This document shows positions 1 through 5,579 of a stretch of 5,579 bases of DNA, in pieces. Numbering within the stretch: the first letter of the stretch is position 1; each line of letters begins with the position of its first letter. The stretch is from the NCBI GenBank assembly GCA_023430685.1, contig JAEYZH010000008.1, positions 1 through 5,579 of the forward strand, in the 5' to 3' direction. Position numbers and translations under genes: made by a program. This DNA comes from Pseudomonadota bacterium (GTDB taxonomy: Bacteria > Pseudomonadota > Gammaproteobacteria > Xanthomonadales > Rhodanobacteraceae). The notes under the pieces were generated by a model that was given only the letters and a program-made list of their open reading frames with translations, was not told the origin of the DNA and did no database searches.

Positions 1-1
1 G

Positions 2-190
2 GCCGCCGCCGCGCCGCAGAACGGATCGCGCGCCGCCTCGGCGTCGCGGCCAGATCGCAGCGCCGCGCCCACGCAGCGCGTGGTCGAGCGCAAGCCGCAC
101 CCGCATGCGGCCACCGCGCAGGCGCAACCGCCGCATCCGCCCAAGCCCGGATTCTTCCGCCGCATCATCCGGATGTTCTCGCCGCGCTGA
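2..190 (+). CDS. C-terminal end of an unidentified protein (5' truncated by window edge)
   Basis: The reading frame is open from base 2 to a TGA at 188-190 and gives 62 residues; the start lies before the window. The visible part is a low-complexity Ala/Pro/Arg/His-rich stretch, as in a flexible linker. It ends in a compact basic and aromatic tail, KPGFFRRIIRMFSPR. Codon third positions are mostly G/C, as in the gsp genes, which supports real coding. Such A/P-rich linkers with a short basic amphipathic end are seen at the C-termini of some RNA helicases (RhlB-like) and RNase E-type proteins of Xanthomonadaceae. That is only a resemblance, and no catalytic domain is visible, so I assign no function. 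A 575-base gap separates it from gspC, so it is probably not part of the secretion operon. Confidence 0.6.
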   Translation, partial: AAAAPQNGSRAASASRPDRSAAPTQRVVERKPHPHAATAQAQPPHPPKPGFFRRIIRMFSPR

Positions 191-198
191 ACGCGGCG
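180..198 (+). other. Small GC hairpin spanning the stop codon of the upstream gene
   Basis: CGCCGCG (180-186) and CGCGGCG (192-198) are perfect 7-base inverted repeats around a 5-base loop that contains the TGA stop. No T-run follows, so it is not a standard Rho-independent terminator. It could protect the mRNA 3' end or assist termination, but short GC palindromes also arise by chance at this base composition. Confidence 0.3.
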
Positions 199-219
199 CG
201 CACGCACCACCGCCCGCAT

Positions 220-315
220 GCGCTTCGACGCCGCGGCCTGCGGCCGCTGCGCTCGCCGCGAACGATTCCCGAATCGTTCGCCCTGAGCGCAGGCCGAAGG
301 CCGGTGTCGAAGGGC
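220..315. repeat. Head-to-head repeat pair forming a long hairpin (M1-P1)
   Basis: M1 (220-264) and P1 (275-315) are inverted copies with only 10 bases between them. The centre is a perfect palindrome, CGAACGATTC (259-268) and GAATCGTTCG (271-280), around two C residues. With a few bulges the pairing extends to GCGCTTCGAC at one end and GTCGAAGGGC at the other, about 45 positions per arm. It is the tightest pair of the cluster and lies 29 bases after the upstream stop codon, a suitable place for an mRNA 3'-end structure. No T-tract follows it. Confidence 0.75.
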
Positions 316-440
316 CAGCTCGCGTCGCGTGAATGCCGTCGCGCCGTGCGCTTCGACTCCGCGGCCTGCGGCCGCTGCGCTCAGCGCGAACGGAGTGGGT
401 ATCCTGCCGCCGCTTCGTCCAGCGCGAGCGATTCCCAAGC
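275..440. repeat. Tandem duplication, copy A
   Basis: This unit contains P1, a spacer with TGAATGCCGTCGCG, a full M element (348-393) and a degenerate partial M (403-430). Bases 275-430 recur at 441-592 with an offset of 161-166. The differences are one base in P, a 5-base TCGCG insertion present only here (about 325-329), a change just before the M element, CT versus AC inside M, and T versus G near 400. The last bases (431-440) lead into the next P element. Confidence 0.85.
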
Positions 441-640
441 CGTTCGCCCTGAGCGCAGGCCGAAGGCCGGAGTCGAAGGGCCAGCTCGCGTGAATGCCGT
501 CGCGCGCGGGCGCTTCGACTCCGCGGCCTGCGGCCGCTGCGACCAGCGCGAACGGAGTGGGGATCCTGCCGCCGCTTCGTCCAGCGCGAGCGGAGAATGG
601 AGAGCCCGGGGCCGCTGCGCCCGGCACGAGCGATTCGAAC
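441..640. repeat. Tandem duplication, copy B, with an extra partial element
   Basis: This unit contains P2 (440-481), the same spacer as copy A without TCGCG, M3 (510-555) and the partial M at 565-592. After base 592 it departs from copy A: about 48 further bases hold another partial M element (610-636). A third P (640-681) follows. The layout fits unequal tandem duplication followed by insertion or rearrangement of a repeat half. Confidence 0.8.
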
Positions 641-681
641 CGCTCGCCCTGAGCGCAGGCCGAAGGCCGGAGTCGAAGGGC
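610..681. repeat. Partial M4 - full P3 inverted pair
   Basis: Bases 610-636 match the 3' part of M1 (242-268) at about 23 of 27 positions and are followed by P3 at 640-681. CGAGCG (627-632) pairs with CGCTCG (641-646) across an 8-base loop. In the M1-P1 pair the equivalent arms read CGAACG and CGTTCG, so both arms have changed together and pairing is kept. Confidence 0.65.
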
Positions 682-704
682 GCGCTCCGTGCGCGATCCG
701 ATGC

Positions 705-731
705 ATGACTCGCCCCCGGCTTTGCTACGCT
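705..731 (+). promoter_or_regulatory. Candidate extended -10 promoter for the gspCDE operon
   Basis: TGCTACGCT (723-731) fits an extended -10 (TGn plus TACGCT, which keeps the TA...T of the consensus). ATGACT at 705-710 matches the -35 consensus TTGACA at four of six bases, but the spacer is short (15 bases). Transcription from here would give a leader of about 28 bases before the gspC start, including a GAGGG ribosome-binding site at 751-755, 10 bases from the ATG. It lies between the repeat cluster and gspC, the only non-repeat stretch available. The match is weak and no operator is evident. Confidence 0.35.
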
Positions 732-765
732 TGGGTCATCACTCAGGTTCGAGGGTCGCCAGGGC

Positions 766-1647
766 ATGCCCGTGCGCGCGTCCAGCATCGATCGCGGTCG
801 CCTCGTCGAAGCGGCCGCATGGACCAGTTGCGCGGTGCTCGGCGCGCTCGTGCTGTGGCTGCTCGTGCGCGTGGCGTGGGCGCTGGTGCCGCGCGGCGAC
901 GCCGCGTTCGAGCCCGCGCCGCTGCGCAGCGCCGCCCAGGCCACGGCACCGCAAGCGACGTCGGTCGCGCGCTGGCACCTGTTCGGCGAGACCCCGCGCA
1001 ACGTCGGCAGCGGCGCCGGCAGCGCGTCGACGCTCGCCCTGGTGCTGCGCGGCACGTTCGCGGGCCGCGATCCGAAGGACGGCATCGCGGTGATCGACCA
1101 TGCGGGCGAAGGCGAACGCGCCTGGCGCGTCGGCGATGAAGTCGTGCCCGGCGTGAAGCTGTCGGCGGTGCACGCCGATCGCGTCGTGCTCATGCGCGAT
1201 GGCGTCGAGGAAACGCTTTCATTGCCGCGCGATACCGCGCTACAGCCTGCCGATGTCGTGCGCGCGACGCCCGCGCGCGTGCGCGGCGGCGAAACCGCGG
1301 CGCCGTCCGTGGCCGGCGCCGCGAAACCGGTGCCGGCTCCCGCGGCGTCGCTGCCGATCGACGAGTGGCGGCGGGATCCACAGGCGCTGATGCGACGCGT
1401 GCAGGTCGTGCCGGTGCTCGCCGACGGCAAGCTCGCGGGCGTGCGCCTGTCCGCCGGCACCGACGCGGCACTGCTCGAACAGGTCGGCCTGCAACAGGGC
1501 GACGTCGTCACCGCCGTCAACGGCATGGCAGTCGATTCGGTCGAGCGTGGCCGCCAGATCATCGACGGCCTCGGCAACGCGGACTCCGTGCGCGTCACGG
1601 TGCTGCGCAACGGCACGCCGACCGAGGTCACGGTCGGCCTGCGATGA
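766..1647 (+). CDS. gspC: Type II secretion system protein GspC
   Basis: The 293-residue product is the usual length for GspC, the bitopic inner-membrane protein that links the cytoplasmic-side platform to the secretin. Domains in order: a short cytoplasmic N-terminus; one transmembrane helix at about 19-42 (AVLGALVLWLLVRVAWAL); a conserved WHLFG at 70-74; the periplasmic homology region (HR) at about 88-154, with LRGTFAG, AWRVGDEV and HADRVVLMRDGVEETLSLPR; a Pro/Ala linker at 165-198; and a C-terminal PDZ-like domain at about 205-293 with LQQGDVVTAVNGM. In the family the HR binds the N0 domain of GspD, and the PDZ domain is linked to substrate or secretin recognition. The ATG at 766 is the first good start, with GAGGG 10 bases upstream. 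It is the first gene of the cluster, and its TGA (1645-1647) lies 29 bases before the chosen gspD start. Base composition matches its neighbours and nothing is missing. Confidence 0.95.
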   Translation: MPVRASSIDRGRLVEAAAWTSCAVLGALVLWLLVRVAWALVPRGDAAFEPAPLRSAAQATAPQATSVARWHLFGETPRNVGSGAGSASTLALVLRGTFAGRDPKDGIAVIDHAGEGERAWRVGDEVVPGVKLSAVHADRVVLMRDGVEETLSLPRDTALQPADVVRATPARVRGGETAAPSVAGAAKPVPAPAASLPIDEWRRDPQALMRRVQVVPVLADGKLAGVRLSAGTDAALLEQVGLQQGDVVTAVNGMAVDSVERGRQIIDGLGNADSVRVTVLRNGTPTEVTVGLR

Positions 1648-1662
1648 AACCCCTCCCGCCAC

Positions 1663-1668
1663 AGGAAA
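1663..1668 (+). promoter_or_regulatory. Ribosome-binding site that sets the gspD start
   Basis: AGGAAA ends 8 bases before the ATG at 1677. This favours 1677 over the in-frame ATG at 1644, which overlaps the gspC stop as ATGA. The shorter protein also begins directly with a normal signal peptide, whereas the longer one adds MKPLPPQEIHA in front of it. Confidence 0.75.
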
Positions 1669-1676
1669 TCCACGCG

Positions 1677-3743
1677 ATGCGTCCCAACCGGCTCACTGTT
1701 CCCGGCGCTGCGCTGTGCGCTGCCATCGCCCTGCTCGCCGCCTCGCCGCGCGCGCCCGCGCAGGTCGCGGCCGAGTCGCAACCGGGCCACGCGACCACCT
1801 CGGACGGACGCCACACGCTGAACCTCAAGGACGCCGACATCCAGGCGCTGATCGCGACGGTCAGCGAGATCACCGGCCGCAACTTCATCGTCGGGCCGAA
1901 CGTGCAGGGCAAGGTCACCGTGGTGTCGGCGCGGCCGATGAAGCCCGACGAGGTCTACGACGTGTTCCTGTCGGTGCTGCGCGTGCACGGCTTCGCCGCG
2001 GTGCAATCGGGCAGCATGGTCAAGATCGTGCCCGACGCGATGGCGCAGCAGGACGGTGCGAGCGGCGTCGATGCGCTCGCCGCGCGCGCGAGCGACGAAC
2101 TCGTGACCGAAATCGTGCCGGTGCGGCACGTGGCAGCCGCGGAGCTGCTGCCGATCCTGCGCCCGCTGATGCCGCAGAGCGGGCAGCTCGTCGCGCATGC
2201 ATCGTCCAACTCGCTCGTGGTGTCCGATCGCGCCGGCAACGTGCAGCGCCTCGTCGGCATCATCCAGCGCATCGACACGGTGTCCGACGCGCAGGTGGAG
2301 ATGATCCCGCTGCGCCACGGCAACGCGTCCGAACTCGCGCGCACGCTGACCCTGCTGGCCGAGGACAAGGCCGCCGCGCCGGGCACCGACACCACGCGCG
2401 TTTTCGCCGACACGCGCACGAACTCGATCCTGCTGTCGGGCGCGAAGAACGCGCGACTGCGCATGCGCGCGCTGGTCGCGCACCTCGATGCGCCGGTGGA
2501 AAGCGGCGGCGACACCCAGGTCGTCTACCTGCGCTACGCGAGCGCGAAAGACCTCGTGCCGATCCTCGAGGGCGTCGCGGCGACGCTGTCGGGCACGCTG
2601 CCGCCGACCGCGCGCGCGGAAGGCACGACGGCCAGTCCGTCGCCGGCGACGATCCAGGCGCATGCGGAGACCAATGCGCTGATCATCAGCGCGCCACCCG
2701 CGATCTTCCGTTCGCTGTCGGCGGTCGTGCGCCAGCTCGACATCCGGCGCAACCAGGTGCTGATCGAGGCGGTGATCGCGGAAGTCTCCGACCAGACCGC
2801 GAGCGAGATTGGCGTGCAGTGGCAACTCCCGCTCGGCGACACGCGCCACGTGATCGGCGGCACCAACTTCCGCGGCACCTCGCCCGGCAACAACATCCTC
2901 GCCGCGGCGCAGAATCCGCTCGGCGTCGGCAACGGCTTCAACCTCGGCTACATCGACGGCACCGTGCAGGTCGGGCGCAACACGATCTTCCAGCTCGGCG
3001 CGCTGGTCACCGCGCTGCGTGGCGACGGCAACTCGAACATCCTGTCGACGCCATCGGTGCTCACGCTCGACAACCAGGAAGCGGAGATCAAGGTCGCGCA
3101 GGAAGTGCCGTTCCTGACCGGCCAGTACACCACCGGCATGCTCGGCGCCGCGGGTTCGAACACCGCGACCACCGGCATCACCAATCCATTCCAGACGATC
3201 GAGCGCAAGGACGTCGGCCTCGTGCTCAAGGTCAAGCCGCAGATCAACGAGGGCGAGTCGGTGCGCCTGGACATCCACCAGGAAGTCTCGTCGATCGCGC
3301 CGACCGTGAGCGGCGCGGTCGACCTCGTGACCAACAAGCGCGAGCTGACCACGAGCGTGCTGGTCAAGGATGATTCGCTGCTCGTGCTCGGCGGCCTCAT
3401 CGACAACCAGGCGCGCGACAACGTCGAGAAGGTCCCCGGACTCGGCAGCATCCCGGTGCTCGGGAACCTGTTCCGCTATCGCACCAATGACCGCGTCAAG
3501 AAGGACCTGATGGTGTTCCTGCACCCGAAGATCCTGCGCGACCCGGCCACCGAGGCCGCGGTGTCGAGCGAGAAGTACAATTACATGCGCACCGAGCAGT
3601 TGCAGATGCGCCAGCAGGACTGGCCGCTGACGCCGCGCGCCGAGCGCCCGATGCTGCCTGCGGTGCACGACTTCCTCGCAAGCCCCTCGCTCGACGGCGA
3701 GCCCGGGCGCGCCGATCCGCCGCGCGCGGAGCCACGCCCGTGA
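1677..3743 (+). CDS. gspD: Type II secretion system secretin GspD (outer-membrane pore)
   Basis: The 688-residue product is a complete secretin, the multimeric outer-membrane channel through which folded proteins leave the periplasm. A Sec signal peptide occupies 1-28 (hydrophobic GAALCAAIALLAA, likely cleavage after APA); there is no lipobox cysteine. Domains follow as N0 at about 46-120 (LNLKDADIQALIATVSEITG), then N1 at 143-200, N2 at 206-272 and N3 at 280-357, each ring domain showing the repeated V-x-L-R/NSLVVS pattern. The secretin barrel spans about 360-622, with EVPFLTGQ at 476-483, KDVGLVLKVKPQINEG at 511-526 and the family signature VPGLGSIPVLGNLFR at 586-600. A hydrophilic, Pro-rich tail (about 623-688) follows, the usual place for pilotin contact, though no S-domain motif is obvious. 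Its last bases overlap gspE by four (GTGA). No frameshift is seen. Confidence 0.98.
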   Translation: MRPNRLTVPGAALCAAIALLAASPRAPAQVAAESQPGHATTSDGRHTLNLKDADIQALIATVSEITGRNFIVGPNVQGKVTVVSARPMKPDEVYDVFLSVLRVHGFAAVQSGSMVKIVPDAMAQQDGASGVDALAARASDELVTEIVPVRHVAAAELLPILRPLMPQSGQLVAHASSNSLVVSDRAGNVQRLVGIIQRIDTVSDAQVEMIPLRHGNASELARTLTLLAEDKAAAPGTDTTRVFADTRTNSILLSGAKNARLRMRALVAHLDAPVESGGDTQVVYLRYASAKDLVPILEGVAATLSGTLPPTARAEGTTASPSPATIQAHAETNALIISAPPAIFRSLSAVVRQLDIRRNQVLIEAVIAEVSDQTASEIGVQWQLPLGDTRHVIGGTNFRGTSPGNNILAAAQNPLGVGNGFNLGYIDGTVQVGRNTIFQLGALVTALRGDGNSNILSTPSVLTLDNQEAEIKVAQEVPFLTGQYTTGMLGAAGSNTATTGITNPFQTIERKDVGLVLKVKPQINEGESVRLDIHQEVSSIAPTVSGAVDLVTNKRELTTSVLVKDDSLLVLGGLIDNQARDNVEKVPGLGSIPVLGNLFRYRTNDRVKKDLMVFLHPKILRDPATEAAVSSEKYNYMRTEQLQMRQQDWPLTPRAERPMLPAVHDFLASPSLDGEPGRADPPRAEPRP

Positions 3744-5236
3744 ACGACGCCGCGCCGGCGCGTCCGTCGCGGCCGGGGTTCGGCTACGCGCGGCGCCATG
3801 GCGTCGCGCTGACCGGCTGGCGCGACGGACACGCACAGATCGCATGCCGCGCGGGCACGCGCGGCGACGTGCTCGCGGAGCTGCGCCGGCATTTCGGCGC
3901 GCCGCTCGCGCTCGAGACGCTCGACGACGCGGGTTTCGAACGGCTGCTGCGCGAACTCTACGAGCAGGGCGACGATGCGCGCGCGATGGTGTCCGACCTC
4001 GACGAACGCACGGACCTCAAGGCGCTCGCCGACGACCTGCCCGAGCCCGAGGACCTGCTCGAGAGCGACGACGACGCGCCGATCATCCGCCTCATCAACG
4101 CGCTGCTGACCGAGGCGGTCAAGGAAGGCGCGTCGGACATCCACATCGAGCCGTACGAGAACCGCCTCGTCGTGCGCTTCCGCGTCGACGGCGTGCTGCG
4201 CGAGGTGCTGAGTCCGCGCAAGGCGATCGCGGCCGCGGTCGCGAGCCGCATCAAGGTGATGGCCAAGCTCGACATCGCCGAGCGCCGCCTGCCGCAGGAC
4301 GGGCGCATCGGCCTGCGCATCGCGGGCCGGCCGGTCGACGTGCGCGTCTCGACGATCCCGGCCGGGCGCGGCGAGCGCGTGGTGCTGCGCCTGCTCGACA
4401 AGCAGGCCGGTCGCCTGGACCTCGCCGAACTCGGCATGGACGACGCCGCGCGCGCGAAGCTCGAGGACCTGATCGCGCGTCCGCACGGGATCCTGCTCGT
4501 GACCGGCCCCACAGGCTCGGGCAAGACCACGACGCTCTACGGCGCGCTGCTCAAGCTCAACGACAGCTCGCGCAACATCATGACGGTCGAGGACCCGATC
4601 GAGTACTACATCGACGGCATCGGCCAGACCCAGGTCAACACGCGCGTCGACATGACGTTCGCGCGCGGCCTGCGCGCGATCCTGCGCCAGGATCCCGATG
4701 TCGTGATGGTCGGCGAGATCCGCGACCTCGAGACCGCCGAGATCGCGGTGCAGGCCTCGCTGACCGGCCACCTCGTGCTGTCGACGCTGCACACGAACTC
4801 CGCGGTCGGCGCGGTCACGCGCCTGCGCGACATGGGCGTCGAGCCGTTCCTGCTGGCGTCCTCGCTGGTCGGCGTGCTCGCGCAGCGCCTCGTGCGCGTG
4901 CTCGACCCCGCCACGCGCGAAGCCTACGCGGCGACCCCGGGCGAGCTCGCCGCGTTCGGCAAGCCCGCCGACCTCGTGGTCACGCTGTACCGACCGCGCG
5001 CCGATCTTGCGGCACACGGCGGTCGCCACGCGGGCTACCGCGGCCGCACCGGCATCTACGAGCTGATCGCGGTCGACGACACGATGCGCCGCCTCGTGCA
5101 CGAAGGCGCATCGGAAGCCGAATTCGAACGCCACGCGCGCACGCGCGGCGCCTCGATCCTCGAGGACGGCTGGAACAAGTGCGTGGCCGGCATCACCTCG
5201 ACCGAGGAAGTGCTCAGGGTCACGCGCGAGGAATGA
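3740..5236 (+). CDS. gspE: Type II secretion system ATPase GspE
   Basis: The 498-residue product is the cytoplasmic hexameric ATPase that powers pseudopilus assembly; the length is normal. An N-terminal N1E-like region (1-100) ends in PEPEDLLESDDDAPIIRLIN. The N2E region (about 113-222) holds EGASDIHIEPYE and AERRLPQDGRIGLR. The ATPase core has Walker A GPTGSGKT (256-263), an Asp box around TVEDPIEYY (282-290), Walker B DVVMVGEIRD (320-329) and a His box TGHLVLSTLHTN (342-353). GYRGRTGIYELI (432-443) closes the C2E part. All catalytic motifs are intact. The oddity is the zinc-binding C-terminal module: the usual CxxC pairs are replaced by D389/T392 and A425/G428, and the whole protein has only two cysteines (36 and 481). 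The start is GTG, overlapping the gspD stop by four bases, with GGAG 8 bases upstream (3728-3731), which suggests translational coupling. Confidence 0.98.
   Translation: MNDAAPARPSRPGFGYARRHGVALTGWRDGHAQIACRAGTRGDVLAELRRHFGAPLALETLDDAGFERLLRELYEQGDDARAMVSDLDERTDLKALADDLPEPEDLLESDDDAPIIRLINALLTEAVKEGASDIHIEPYENRLVVRFRVDGVLREVLSPRKAIAAAVASRIKVMAKLDIAERRLPQDGRIGLRIAGRPVDVRVSTIPAGRGERVVLRLLDKQAGRLDLAELGMDDAARAKLEDLIARPHGILLVTGPTGSGKTTTLYGALLKLNDSSRNIMTVEDPIEYYIDGIGQTQVNTRVDMTFARGLRAILRQDPDVVMVGEIRDLETAEIAVQASLTGHLVLSTLHTNSAVGAVTRLRDMGVEPFLLASSLVGVLAQRLVRVLDPATREAYAATPGELAAFGKPADLVVTLYRPRADLAAHGGRHAGYRGRTGIYELIAVDDTMRRLVHEGASEAEFERHARTRGASILEDGWNKCVAGITSTEEVLRVTREE
5228..5233 (+). promoter_or_regulatory. 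Ribosome-binding site inside the end of gspE, deciding the next start
   Basis: GAGGAA lies in the last codons of gspE. It directly abuts and overlaps the ATG at 5233, which is too close for initiation, but lies 5 bases before the in-frame GTG at 5239. This spacing favours the GTG start. Either way the gene is coupled to gspE translation. Confidence 0.55.
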
Positions 5237-5238
5237 GC

Positions 5239-5579
5239 GTGAGTGCATCGCGGTTGCGACCGGCGAGCCTCGCGTTGCGCGTGCTCGGCATCGCGTGGAC
5301 GCTGCCGAACACCGTGGTCGGTCTCGTCGCGGGCGCCGTCGGCCTCGCATTCGGCGCGCGCGCGAGCCTGCGTGGCGAGGATCTCGCGATCGCGTTCGAC
5401 CAGTTCCCCACGCCGTTCGCGCGCCAGGGCGCGCTCGTGCTCGGCAACGTGATCCTGCACACCGGCGCGAGCCTCGACGGCGACTGCGAGACGTACGCGC
5501 ACCGCGCCGGCCTAGCGTGCGAGCCGCGAGTGCGCCTCTGCGACCACGAGCGCGCGCACGTGCTGCAGTACATGGCGCT
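5239..5579 (+). CDS. Predicted membrane-associated protein with an HExxH motif (3' truncated by window edge)
   Basis: A reading frame opens at the gspE stop and stays open to the end of the window: 113 residues from GTG 5239, or 115 from the overlapping ATG at 5233 (numbering below is from that ATG). The N-terminus is basic and then strongly hydrophobic (about 12-43, VVGLVAGAVGLAFG), so membrane insertion is likely. A second apolar stretch, GALVLGNVILHTGA, lies at 66-79. At 104-113 the sequence DHERAHVLQY contains HExxH (H105, E106, H109), the zinc-ligand and catalytic motif of many metallopeptidases. This resembles, from memory, small uncharacterised membrane proteins with an (I/C)xDHExAHxxQY motif in gammaproteobacteria. 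Peptidase activity is unproven, and the third zinc ligand would lie beyond the window. Four cysteines (85, 96, 103 plus context) are not arranged as a known motif. It is not GspF, which would show a different N-terminus. Confidence 0.72.
   Translation, partial: MSASRLRPASLALRVLGIAWTLPNTVVGLVAGAVGLAFGARASLRGEDLAIAFDQFPTPFARQGALVLGNVILHTGASLDGDCETYAHRAGLACEPRVRLCDHERAHVLQYMA

Larger units (their letters stand above)
220..681. repeat. Cluster of REP/BIME-like palindromic repeats filling the intergenic gap
   Basis: Two forms of one roughly 42-46 base imperfect palindrome occur in opposite orientations. The plus form (P) starts CGTTCGCCCTGAGCGCAGG and ends GTCGAAGGGC. It lies at 275-315, 440-481 and 640-681, and copies differ by about one base. 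The reverse form (M) starts GCGCTTCGAC and ends GCGAACG. It lies at 220-264, 348-393 and 510-555, with partial copies at 403-430, 565-592 and 610-636. Each P has an inner GGCC-GAA-GGCC hairpin and each full M an inner GCGGCC-TGC-GGCCGC hairpin. Reverse-complementing P gives M apart from about 4 inserted bases and a few changes. The region has no convincing gene. Similar CTTCGAC...CTCAGGGCGAAC repeats are, from memory, common between genes in GC-rich proteobacteria. Likely effects are mRNA 3'-end protection or termination after the upstream gene, and recombination. Confidence 0.85.

Noticed and set aside
220..315. Rho-independent terminator
   Set aside because: The stem is long, but no T-run follows on either strand, so a canonical intrinsic terminator cannot be claimed.
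220..681. CRISPR array
   Set aside because: Repeats alternate in orientation, the intervals are irregular and themselves repeated, and there are no unique regular spacers.
304..708. Plus-strand open frame of 134 residues within the repeat cluster
   Set aside because: It consists of translated repeat units and has no ribosome-binding site or domain.
1644..1676. Earlier gspD start at the ATG overlapping the gspC stop
   Set aside because: No suitable ribosome-binding site at the right distance, and it would put 11 extra residues ahead of a complete signal peptide; the ATG at 1677 has AGGAAA 8 bases upstream.
1365..1676. N-terminal extension of gspD back to 1365
   Set aside because: It lies inside gspC in another frame and translates to Arg/Gly/Ala-rich sequence unlike any secretin.
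381..3845. Very long minus-strand open frame (1154 residues) opposite gspC and gspD
   Set aside because: Its product is Arg/Ala/His-rich with no recognisable domain, and it lies antisense to two certain genes. GC-rich codon bias removes stop codons from the opposite strand, which explains it.
3581..5350. Minus-strand open frame of 589 residues opposite gspE
   Set aside because: Same antisense artefact; composition is Arg/Ala/Asp/Val-biased and no domain is visible, while the + strand has all GspE motifs.

Overview
The window is very GC-rich, and codon third positions are almost always G or C. Gene content and codon use suggest a proteobacterium, most likely a gammaproteobacterium of the Xanthomonadaceae/Lysobacter-like group. 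This placement is an inference from gene style and the intergenic repeat type; no rRNA or other taxonomic marker is present. All genes run on the + strand.

Layout. Positions 2-190 hold the C-terminal end of an unidentified protein with an Ala/Pro-rich linker and a short basic, aromatic tail. Positions 191-765 carry no gene. Most of this gap (220-681) is a dense cluster of short imperfect-palindrome repeats of REP/BIME type in both orientations, partly built by tandem duplication of a roughly 165 bp unit. A weak extended -10 promoter and a leader of about 30 bases follow. Then come three tightly packed type II secretion genes: gspC (766-1647), gspD (1677-3743) and gspE (3740-5236). A fourth, partial gene begins at the gspE stop codon and runs off the end. 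It encodes a membrane-associated protein with an HExxH motif and is not the gspF that commonly follows gspE.

How the genes work together. GspC is the inner-membrane clamp protein whose periplasmic HR domain contacts the N0 domain of GspD. GspD is the outer-membrane secretin pore. GspE is the cytoplasmic ATPase that drives the pseudopilus. They form the core, but not the whole, of a type II secretion system; the platform protein GspF, the pseudopilins and GspL/GspM are not in this window. The genes overlap or nearly abut, so they are probably co-transcribed and translationally coupled.

The most notable points are the repeat cluster, including a compensatory arm change between two of its hairpins, the complete loss of the four zinc-binding cysteines in an otherwise intact GspE, and the HExxH protein coupled to gspE. 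I did not find a clearly new multi-gene system here.
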